Below, one piece after another: positions 56,203-64,000 of a DNA stretch of 64,000 nt (the first letter of the stretch is position 1; every line of letters starts with the position of its first letter). The notes under the pieces are model-generated. The model was given only the letters and a program-made list of their open reading frames with translations, searched no databases and was not told the DNA's origin. Origin of the DNA: Luzula sylvatica. Taxonomy: Eukaryota > Streptophyta > Magnoliopsida > Poales > Juncaceae. The position numbers and the translations under genes are program-made. Where the stretch lies: the NCBI GenBank assembly GCA_946800325.1, contig OX326961.1, positions 10,972,215 through 11,036,214 of the forward strand, written 5' to 3'.

Positions 56203-57667
56203 TGAAGGGAATCGATCCGACCCCGAGCCCCGCACAGCTAAAGTGAGGGCCCTGTCGGATTCCCAAATCTCGAGATCATGCCATCTTTCTGAAGGTACGA
56301 TGCAATATAAGGATAGATCGTTACCACGTGAAATTTATCACGTACGAAGGGTTGATCACTTTCCTTTTTGCTTTAGTTCTCGCTATCACGTTGGTGACTG
56401 GTCGTACGTCCCACGCCCGCACCTCTCCCACCGTCTAGACACGTTTCCCGTTGTCTTCGTGTGTCCCATGCCCACACGCTTCCACAGTCTCTTTACTCGT
56501 TTACTTCCCCGGTTTGATCACAAACAAAGATCCACAAGCGTGAACTCCTCTATCCGTATCCACCATGAGTCGTACTCTCTCGGTCACACATGCAACTGCC
56601 TAGACGAGGCGTATGTGAACTTGCTTGATTCGTTTGTTCAATTCTCTGACGGAGAAAATGCCTTTTCTCCTGTTTTCTCTTTCTCTCTTTTGGTTGCACT
56701 CTTTCAACAATTGATAGAACGATTTCATTTTTTTGGACTATCTAGAGGAGAGAGAACCTATTTATACTAAATAGGATAAAGATTGGGTCAAAGGTTGTGT
56801 ATATCCAATATACACTTCCAGCATCATGTTCGTTCGAACGAACCATTGGGTTCGTTCGAACGAACCTCTTTCTGTCTTGATCATGTATAGGACGATTTTA
56901 TATTTGAAGTGATCCATCTGAACGAACCATCATGGTTCGTTTGAATATAAGGATAGATCGTTACCACGTGAAATTTATCACGTACGAAGGGTTGATCACT
57001 TTCCTCTTTGCTTTAGTTCTCGCTATCACGTTGGTGACTGGTCGTACGTCCCACGTCCGCACGTCTCCCACCGTCTAGACACGTTTCCCGTTGTCTTCGT
57101 GTGTCCCATGCCCACACGCTTCCACAGTCTCTTTACTCGTTTACTTCCCCGGTTTGATCACAAACAAAGATCCACAAGCGTGAACTCCTCTATCCGTATC
57201 CACCATGGGTCGTACTCTCTAGGTCACACATGCAACTGCCTAGAGGAGGCGTATGTGAACTTGCTTGATTCGTTTGTTCAATTCTCTGACGGAGAAAATG
57301 CCTTTTCTCCTGTTTTCTCTTTCTCTCTTTTGGTTGCACTCTTTCAACAATTGATAGAACGATTTCACTTGTTTGGACTATCTAGAGGAGAGAGAACCTA
57401 TTTATACTAAATAGGATAAAGATTGGGTCAAAGGTTGTGTATATCCAATATACACTTCCAGCATCATGTTCGTTCGAACGAACCTCTTTCTGTCTTGATC
57501 ATGTATAAGACGATTTTATATTTGAAGTGATCCGTCTGAACGAACCATCATGGTTCGTTTGAATGAACCACCTCTTTCTCATTTCTGCGTTAATTCCAAA
57601 TTACATACATAGTAGTCCGTTCGAACGAATATTATTGTTCGTTCAAACGAACCACTCTCTGGAACTA
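56203..57667 (-). mobile_element. LTR (TTCGTTCGAACGAA family), right end lost
   Basis: The left boundary (minus-strand LTR end) reads TGAAGGGAATCGATCCGACC on the plus strand, the inverse of the end of the LTR at 54839. On the minus strand the LTR has TATA boxes in GTATAAATAGG at about 56765 and again at 57415, 14-bp palindromes TTCGTTCGAACGAA (56829, 56851, 57469) and variants to 57652, and the shared blocks GTGGGACGTACG and GTGATAAATTTCACG. The expected start (TGAAGG type) is not found at the right, where hAT-derived sequence begins, and the left flank ACCTT has no partner, so the LTR is truncated there. Confidence 0.7.
56305..57563 (-). repeat. 640-bp tandem duplication inside the LTR
   Basis: Copy 1 is 56305-56944 and copy 2 is 56945 to about 57563. 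The copies are nearly identical, both starting AATATAAGGATAGATCGTTA. Copy 2 is about 21 bp shorter because one of two adjacent palindromes is missing. The duplicated block contains the TATA box, the leader and the palindromes, so the LTR holds two promoter-like units. Confidence 0.88.
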
Positions 57668-58728
57668 AACTGTGCCTTGATTTACCTACTAATGTGGAAT
57701 TCTTGGTTCTTAAAATTAGATGAGAGTCTTATTTATAAGAGTGAATTTGGTAATTTAGATAGAAATGACTGAAATTATGTTCATGATCTAACAAATTTGG
57801 AGTCTCCTTTAGTTGAGAGGATTCATAATATTCCATAATCATTTAACGAGATTACAAATAAATTTTTCGAGACAGAATATATGCCCCGTTTCTAATTTGT
57901 ATTTCGTAAATATTTCGCGAGAAGATGGCTTTCACGGCCATACATCATAGATATTCGTTTTCGGGTAGTTCATGATTAAGGCCTTCCTGACATTCTTTCA
58001 TACGCGATTAATGATGTTATTCACCCTGTTTGTAGAAATACAACTAAAGCGGATCGTTTGAAATTACATATGAAATTTGACAGATGCCTATGAGCTCTAT
58101 AGATACTTTTATGGGCGGATTTGCTTAACAAGTGATGTGTGGACATTGTTTACCACAAACTGTTATATTTGCCTTAATGCTCACTATATTGATAACAATT
58201 GAGTTTTGATTGGTAGAATTTTGTTCTTACGTTACGTTCCATCACAGTATAATTCTAATATTATTGAGTAGCCAACTTCGCATCGAAAATTTATCATTCA
58301 AGGTGTTTTTCTTCATATTACGTGTTTTGCGCATATTTTGACTCTTATTTTTTATGATGGGTTTAGTTTGATAAATCCATTCGTTCACAAGATAAGAGAA
58401 AGTGTGAAGAATGTTAGGTGTTCAGAGCAAAGAAAAAAGAAACTTATCAAATGTCTGAAAAAATATTGTGTTGATTATTCAAGTAAGTTGTGCCTTGATT
58501 TGCCTACTACTGTGGAATTCTTGGTTCTTAAAATTGGATAAGAATCTTATCTTATTAGAGTGAATTTGGTAATTTATATAGAAATGACTGAAATTATGTT
58601 CATGATCTAACAAATTTGGAGTCTCCTTTAGTTGAGAGGATTCATAATATTCCATAATCATTTAACGAGATTACAATAAATTTTTCGAGACGGAATATAT
58701 ACCCCACTTCTAATTTGTATTTCGTACA
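57668..58728 (+). repeat. 240-bp direct repeat within the hAT pseudogene
   Basis: 57668-57907 and 58487-58728 share text from TGCCTTGATTT and GTGGAATTCTTGGTTCTTAA to CTAATTTGTATTTCGTA with roughly 90-95% identity by eye. The second copy is in the position expected for a hAT gene; the first is displaced and touches the truncated LTR. Confidence 0.8.
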
Positions 58729-59410
58729 TGTTTGGAATACTCATCTACACTGGTTGAAATTGTTCGAAACTCTCTGATGAGAATTTGAAGGCATAATGAA
58801 TTAAAAGGAAATTTGATAAATATTAGAATGACTATAGCCCATTTGTTCACTTAGTATAATATTGTATCCTCCCATTAAATTAGAATTTGTGAAGTATACT
58901 TACAAAAAATTTGATGGCAACATAAAGTGGATGGAAATCAAGAAAATGATATACAATCTATTCAAAAAGTACGATAAAGGTGATTCTTCGAATTTGTGGG
59001 AGACAATAATAATAATTTCCGAATGATTCGTCGACAACCTCCTGGTGATATTAGTACAATTTTACTTGTATTTATTTTTCTATTTGTCGGTTTATACCTA
59101 ATATGTTACGATTAAATGGTATTTCAAACCTTTTGGCACTAGAGAATCGTCCACAATTTCCTAACTATACTTATATTTTGATAAACCTAGACATAATTAT
59201 TTATAAGCGCTTGATGTTCATGGTTCTTAGAAGGAACTTCATCACCTATCTCGTGATCTTTCCATGGTTGCACGTGGTATATTGAGCTCACCTATGACAA
59301 TTGTTTCATTTGAATCAACTTTTAGTACGAGTGGTCGAATTTTGATCGAATGGAGAGTTTCGGTTTTAATAAAAACCATGAAAATATTTGTAACGACTCG
59401 TAATTGGTTA
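57668..59410 (+). pseudogene. hAT (RICESLEEPER-like) transposase pseudogene
   Basis: Plus-strand pieces in order are: HPVCRNTTKADRLKLHM (about 58020), LTSDVWTLFTTNCYICLNAH with a TGA where the family has Trp (58126-58202), INPFVHKIRESVKNVRCSEQ followed by LCLDLPT (58370-58510), and at the end GILSSPMTIVSFESTF followed by STSGRI (about 59278-59345), the hATC dimerisation region. These are the conserved blocks of plant Ac-like RICESLEEPER transposases, which cut and paste DNA in the nucleus. Stops and frame changes occur throughout. A 240-bp piece of the body is present twice (57668-57907 and 58487-58728), the first copy lying out of order before the N-terminal part. Terminal repeats are not identified. 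Confidence 0.75.
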
Positions 59411-59419
59411 TATACATAT

Positions 59420-60632
59420 GGAGGTACATAATATGAGCATGATTTATTTGAAACTCAAACGGCACAAAATTTTAAATTTTAAATTTTTGTTAATTTACAG
59501 TGGGAATTTATTTCAGATTATTGGTTAATTAATTTTCTTAAATGAAATTTAATGTAATTTTTTATTTTCACAACATTGAATTTTCCAAATTATAAACTAA
59601 CTGGTAAGTAAATTAGAATTTTAATTTTTAATTTTCCCCCAAATTCAAATTCTATTTAATTTGATATTTTCATTTTTAAATGCTTAAGAGCTCGACGACT
59701 ACTACAAATATGGCAAAATCCGTAGTTCTATTATAATGGTAAATTGTTTCCTTTATAGATTTCATTTAAGATAATTAGTAATTTTTTCGTACGCTCAACT
59801 CATTCTTGAAGAATTGTATGGCAACGTGCGCATCCAATTTATATATTTTGATAGGAACCTAAACAATATTTCCATTCTATCTACATATATTTTCAAAGGT
59901 ATATTTAAAAATACTTTAATATTAACAACTTGATTACGTGAAAATGATAAATTAATGACCCGAAATAAAGACATATAAAATAATATATTATGGAGATATA
60001 TATACAGACACAAGAAATCATATAAAAACAATGAATACAATATATTGTGAAAATAGATAAAGAATACTTCCTAAAAAATGACATCTATTTAATTCATGGT
60101 CATAACAAACTAGTAATTCGTTTGTGGGTTAGTCATAATTATGTTTCGGTTAATTCTAGTTTGGGTCATTCGGGTCATTAACAATGCTTGTCCCGGATGT
60201 TCCGATTTGGGTTTGGAAAGACGAAAGTTGATATTTGATCTACTAATCCAAGTTTAGTTAGTTATGGAAAGATGAAACTGAACTTTGTAATATATAACGA
60301 ACATTACATAATTTCGAAAGTATTAATCTATAAAAACTACACTTTGTATTCTTTGTTTGAGAACTTAACTAGCAAATACAAAATACAAGACAACTACAAA
60401 CAAGTTCTATTAATCTTGGAAGAACCAAAACTTTCTTCCTCCATTTTCTTGTTCCCGAGAATTAATTTAACTGCAATTACAAGACAACTACTGATAAGTT
60501 CTTGCCTATTTATTAGCCTAATCGTCTTATATAAATCAATCGTGCATAATAACAAAGCAGACAAATACATACACCACTCTTTTCTTACGATGGGCAATAT
60601 TCAGACCAGTATTGTGCTCTTCATGCTTTTCT
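59420..60632. other. AT-rich intergenic DNA, no gene seen
   Basis: The 131-codon frame at 60272-60667 is rich in Ile, Leu, Asn and Lys, as expected for chance frames in AT-rich DNA, and runs into the LTR at 60633, so it is not accepted as a gene. Nothing else is recognisable. Confidence 0.6.
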
Positions 60633-60983
60633 TGATGGTAATACGGAATTCGAATATGGATTTCTAATAGGAATTTCTAATAAACAAAACTCTCTTATAA
60701 TTCTAATAGTTTCTTACAAGTTTTTCTCTCTTTTCTAATTGATATTTTGATATATGATTTCAATGTGATTAATCCCTAAACATCTAAGGCCTATTTATAG
60801 GCTCCGTAAACTTGCATTACAAGGAATTAAACCTTGCCTTAAAACTTATTTCCTAAATTACTTTCCTATAATAAATCTTGCCCTATAATAATTTCCTAAA
60901 TTACTTTCCTTAAAATAACTTTTCCTAAACTTATATGGGCTAATTAAACTTGATTTATTATTTTGGGCTTGGGCTTATCAACA
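60633..60983 (-). repeat. 3' LTR of the 60.6-kb Copia element
   Basis: On the plus strand it runs from TGATGGTAATACGG to TTATCAACA (351 bp). The minus strand has the TATA box CCTATAAATAGGC near 60795. The polypurine tract AAGGGAGGAATT (minus strand, 60984-60995) directly borders it. The first bases TGATGG differ from TGTTGG in the other LTR. Confidence 0.88.
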
Positions 60984-60993
60984 AATTCCTCCC

Positions 60994-62768
60994 TTAAGCA
61001 CCAGCCTCTTCATCATCCCGATCATCGTCTTGAATTTTTTTCTTTTTCTTGTACACCCGCTTGACTCCTATGGGCATGCATCCTTTTGATAATTCGACCA
61101 AGTCCCACGTCTTTTTTTTCTCCATAGCCCCAATCTCTTCATCCATCGCGGCTTGCCATTTCTTGTTCCTCACAGCTTCTTCAAAGGAGATATTCTCCGA
61201 ATATGCCAAAAGACAAATAAGATGTACCTCACTGGTTGCATCGTACAACTCTTGTAGGCTCCTTGTGCGTGTCTGTCTCGGCTCGTCTTCTTCATCATGT
61301 ATTGCGGGGCTAGTCGGTACAATAGCTGAGGATTCTTCTTTCTCGGACTCGTCTGACTCCGCATCCTCATCCTCCATCTCACACTTCTTATTCCAGTCCC
61401 ATGCGCTCTTCTCATTCACATGGACATCTCGACTCACCACAACCTTTCTTTCAATCGGGTCGTACAACTTGTATGCCTTCGTTTTCTCGTCATATCCAAT
61501 GAACACGAACTTCTTGCTTTTATCATCGAGCTTCGACCTCCTTTGATCTGGTACATGTGCATATGCCACACTTCCGAACACCTTGAAATGTGACACCGTC
61601 GGTTTCTGACTGTTCCAAGCTTCTTGAGGTGTTTTCTCGCCCAATTTCGCATGAGGACATCGATTCTGTACATACACCGCACACTGTACTGTCTCGGCCC
61701 AAAATTCTTTTGGCACTCCTTTGCTCTTCAACATTGATCGAACCGTGTCGAGAATGGTTCGGTTCTTCCTCTCGGCCACACCATTTTGCTGAGGCGAGTA
61801 TGGTGCAGTCAAGAATCTCTTAATCCCTTGCTCCTCACAAAAGCTCGTAAATGTGGTTGACGTGTACTCACCGCTTCTATCTGACCGCAAAGCTTTGATG
61901 TATCGCCCGGTCATCTTCTCGACAAGCACCTTGAACCTCTTGAACACTTCGAATGCCTCGGATTTTTCCTTCAAAAAATAAACCCAGGTCCTCCTAGTGT
62001 AATCATCAACGAATGTAATAAAATACCTTTTCTCACTGAAAGATTTCGGTGTGATCGGATCACAAATGTCGGTGTGCACCAGCTCGAGAGGGTTTGCTGC
62101 TTCATATTTCGCCTTCTTCTGAAATGGGACTCTTGCATGTTTACCGAGTATGTAACCTTCGCAAAATCTGCTCGTGTAGTCCATATCTGGCAGACCGTGC
62201 ACCATGTCCTTCTTGGCCAACTCACGCAAGCCTCCATAGTGCAAGTGTCCAAACCGCAAATGCCAGAGCCAAGCTTTATCCTCCATGTCGACTCGTAAGC
62301 ACATTCTCTGCACACTTCTCATGTTGAGCTTGAACATTCGATTCTTCGCCATCTCAACACGCGCAACTAGTTGACCTTGCTTGTCCTTCAGCTGCATCGT
62401 TCGATCTTTCATGAAGACCGAGTATCCTTTCTCCAATAGTTGCCCCATGCTGATTATGTTGCTCTTCATCTCAGGCACGTAATAGACATTTTCGATATGT
62501 CCTTCTTTACCATCCTTCTGATTGAACCGAATTTTACCTTTGCCCTTCACTTGGACCTTTGACGCATCTCCAAATGACACGTGTCCATCGTCTAGCTCCT
62601 TCATCTCTACGAAAAGGTGTTTGTGCCCGCACATGTGGTTGCTTGCGCCAGTGTCGAGGTACCAGATTGTATCGCTCTCCGATGTGGTGTCTTTGTGAGC
62701 CATCATGAGAACACCATCATTTGCCTCCTTCTCTACTAGGTTGGCATTTTCTTTTACCTTTTCTCGGA
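60994..62768 (-). pseudogene. Copia protease-integrase polyprotein, RT-deleted
   Basis: One long open frame (stop TAA at 60994-60996) continues gag in a shifted frame. From the N-terminus: NANLVEKEANDGVLMMAH linker, protease active site WYLDTGASNHMCG, GAG-pre-integrase WLWHLRFGHLHYGGL, a zinc region with one Cys replaced by Tyr (CEGYILGKH), and an integrase core with all three acidic residues (HTD, LRSD, GVAERKN; Asp and Glu separated by 35 residues). Then come the Copia C-terminal block KFVFIGYDEKTKAYKLYDP, an acidic linker, and the RT entry MPIGVKRVYKKKKK, after which only about ten residues remain before the stop. Protease and integrase look nearly functional; RT and RNase H are gone. Confidence 0.88.
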
Positions 62769-63668
62769 CCAGCACTCCTTCGCGTAATGTCCAGGCTTGC
62801 CGCAGTTGTAACACTCGACACTTGCTCGACTCGACCAGCTTCCTCGTCCACGACCTCGTCCTCGACCGCGCCAATTTTGCTGATTCGGTTGCTTCTTTTC
62901 TTCGGAATTATAGTTTCCGCCTCTGCCTCGACCACCAAATCGACCTCCACGGCCGCGTCCTCTTCCTCGATTGTTCTCAGCGTACATCGCCTTGTCTTCA
63001 TCTATGGTCGCCTTGACTTGCAGAGCTTCTTGCTGTGTCTCGTTCTCCTTCTTTTTCTTTCGCTGCTCGTGTGCTTCGAGTGAACCTGCCAATTCATCAA
63101 CGGTCATTTGATCTAAATCTTTCGACTCTTCAATAGCACACACCACGTTTTCGAACTTCTCGGTCAGAGATCGTAGAATCTTCTCAACAACTCTTGCGTC
63201 GGTTAGAGCTTCTCCGTTGCCCTTTAAGTTATTCGCCACTCCTTGTACACACAAGATGTAATCGGACACTCCTTCCGATTCCTTCATCTTCATGGACTCC
63301 AATTCTCCTCGCAAAGTCTGAAGCCTCACTTGCTTTACTCGATCGGCACCCTTGAACACTCTCTCCAAAGTGTCCCATGCTTCCTTCGAAGTTTTCGCGC
63401 CGGCAATCTTCTGAAAACCCGACTCGTCTACATATTGGTACAACAGGTACAGGGGGGTCTTGTCCTTCACTCGTTTCTCTTTCATTGCTTTTAATTGGTT
63501 TACCGTCTGCTCCGTTTCGGCAACCGGTTCCACATAACCAGTTTCGACTATCTCCCAAACATCTTGCGCACCGAGTAACGCCCGCATCTGGATACTCCAT
63601 ATTTCGTAATTCGTCTTCGTCAATCGCGGTAGCGGTATAGGGCCAAAAACACTCCCGGAACTCGCCAT
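62754..63668 (-). CDS. Copia gag polyprotein, complete
   Basis: The 304-codon frame begins ATG 17 bp after the 5' LTR, right behind the PBS (MASSGSVFGPIPLPRLTKTN), and ends TAA at 62754. Order: N-terminal LTKTNYEIWSIQMRALLGAQ, the UBN2 core (KEAWDTLERVFKGADRVKQV, LESMKMKESEGVSDYI, ILRSLTEKFENVVCAIEE), a Lys/Glu-rich linker, a Gly/Arg-rich RNA-binding region, and a CCHC knuckle CYNCGKPGHYAKEC near residue 290. The protein forms the particle and packages RNA. In intact Copia elements gag and pol are one frame; here a one-base shift at 62754-62770 in an A-rich run separates them. Confidence 0.88.
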   Translation of the reverse strand: MASSGSVFGPIPLPRLTKTNYEIWSIQMRALLGAQDVWEIVETGYVEPVAETEQTVNQLKAMKEKRVKDKTPLYLLYQYVDESGFQKIAGAKTSKEAWDTLERVFKGADRVKQVRLQTLRGELESMKMKESEGVSDYILCVQGVANNLKGNGEALTDARVVEKILRSLTEKFENVVCAIEESKDLDQMTVDELAGSLEAHEQRKKKKENETQQEALQVKATIDEDKAMYAENNRGRGRGRGGRFGGRGRGGNYNSEEKKQPNQQNWRGRGRGRGRGSWSSRASVECYNCGKPGHYAKECWSEKR

Positions 63669-63671
63669 CGC

Positions 63672-63683
63672 TCTGATGCCAAT
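63672..63683 (-). promoter_or_regulatory. Primer binding site of the 60.6-kb Copia element
   Basis: On the minus strand TTGGCATCAGAG(C) lies right after the 5' LTR. It differs by one base from the TGGTATCAGAGC initiator-Met type used by the element at 36144. Confidence 0.85.
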
Positions 63684-63684
63684 T

Positions 63685-64000
63685 TGTTGGTAATACGGAA
63701 TTCGAATATGAATTTCTAATAGGAATTTATAATAAACAAAACTCTCTTATAATTCTAATAGTTTCTTACAAGTTTTTCTCTCTTTTCTAATTGATATTTT
63801 GATATATGATTTCAATGTGATTAATCCTTAAACATCTAATGCCTATTTATAGGCTCCGTAAACTTGCATTACAAGGAATTAAACCTTGCCTTAAAACTTA
63901 TTTCCTAAATTACTTTCCTATAATAAATCTTGCCCTACAATAATTTCCTAAATTACTTTCCTTAAAATAACTTTTCCTAAACTTATATGGGCTAATTAAA
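63685..64000 (-). repeat. 5' LTR of the 60.6-kb Copia element (truncated by window)
   Basis: Starts TGTTGGTAATACGG on the plus strand and follows the 3' LTR closely to the window end at GGGCTAATTAAA. The minus-strand TATA box CCTATAAATAGGC lies near 63848. Confidence 0.88.

Larger units (their letters stand above)
60633..64000 (-). mobile_element. Copia LTR retrotransposon lacking RT/RNase H (cut by window end)
   Basis: The 3' LTR lies at 60633-60983 and the 5' LTR starts at 63685 and continues past 64000 (about 35 bp more expected). The order on the minus strand is LTR, PBS, gag, protease, integrase, PPT, LTR. The two LTRs differ at about six positions in 316 bp by eye, so the insertion is older than the one at 30-37 kb but still fairly young. 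The polyprotein breaks off at the start of the RT domain and runs within a few codons into the stop and PPT, so about 2 kb of RT/RNase H is missing. It cannot copy itself. Confidence 0.9.

Noticed and set aside
60272..60667. 131-codon frame on the plus strand
   Set aside because: AT-driven composition, no motif, and its end runs into an LTR.
61049..61546. 165-codon plus-strand frame, and similar plus-strand frames at 62.7-63.6 kb
   Set aside because: Antisense shadows of the minus-strand Copia gag-pol frames.
28240..64000. Endogenous pararetrovirus or Gypsy/Athila origin for the retroelement pieces
   Set aside because: Wherever integrase is present it precedes the (missing) RT, and the motifs (UBN2 gag, GAG-pre-integrase, FIGYD-type C-terminus) are Ty1/copia. 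No viral movement or coat protein is seen.

Overview
The window is plant nuclear DNA, almost certainly from a eudicot. It is very AT-rich, carries one complete plant-type BAHD acyltransferase gene and one plant-type small membrane-protein gene, and is otherwise packed with plant transposon families (Ty1/copia LTR elements, CACTA, hAT, Mutator-like, Tourist-like, LINE, SINE-like). I see no rRNA, tRNA or CRISPR array and no bacterial gene organisation. Species cannot be named from the sequence.

Layout. 1-5.9 kb: AT-rich intergenic DNA with a Tourist-type MITE, the tail of a CACTA element and a degenerate minisatellite. 5.95-7.0 kb: a solo LTR. 7.98-10.6 kb: the BAHD gene (8705-10006), bracketed by two inverted copies of one 209/208-bp hAT MITE, each with a perfect 8-bp target duplication. 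12.28-17.70 kb: a 5.4-kb CACTA element without transposase that has captured pieces of at least two host genes (a Nudix-3/DPP III-type C-terminus and a group-A-like bZIP domain). 18.7-19.5 kb: the 3' part of a LINE. 19.5-28 kb: gene-poor DNA with SINE-like copies, two hAT elements and minisatellites.

28.2-38.4 kb: a decayed Copia element (+ strand) split by a very young 7,478-bp non-autonomous LTR element (- strand, 30266-37743). The young element has 1,600-bp LTRs that differ at two positions by eye, a 5-bp target duplication, a PBS, a PPT, a gag-like ORF and a second ORF of 452 codons, but no protease, integrase or reverse transcriptase. 38.4-40.4 kb: a 5' fragment of another Copia element and a possible solo LTR. 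40.45-42.94 kb: a probable Mutator-like element. 44.1-46.7 kb: a cluster of MITEs embedded in (TA)n tracts, the last one about 210 bp upstream of the second host gene, a 183-aa single-pass membrane protein (46911-47462). 48.5-49.9 kb: two copies of a GGATACGG-rich hAT-like MITE.

51.6-59.4 kb: nested wreckage made of a Myb/SANT-like pseudogene, a Copia pseudogene broken by LTRs inserted into one another, an LTR with an internal 640-bp duplication, and a hAT transposase pseudogene. 60.6-64 kb: a Copia element (- strand) with gag, protease and integrase but with reverse transcriptase and RNase H deleted; its 5' LTR runs off the window.

The two host genes show no functional connection with each other. 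The most unusual theme is a set of LTR families that share a conserved R/U5-like block while their upstream parts carry different 14-bp palindromes built on one CGT..ACG skeleton, together with a young two-ORF element that carries the same kind of palindromes in its LTRs and again just upstream of its second ORF. All identifications come from reading the sequence; no database search was run.
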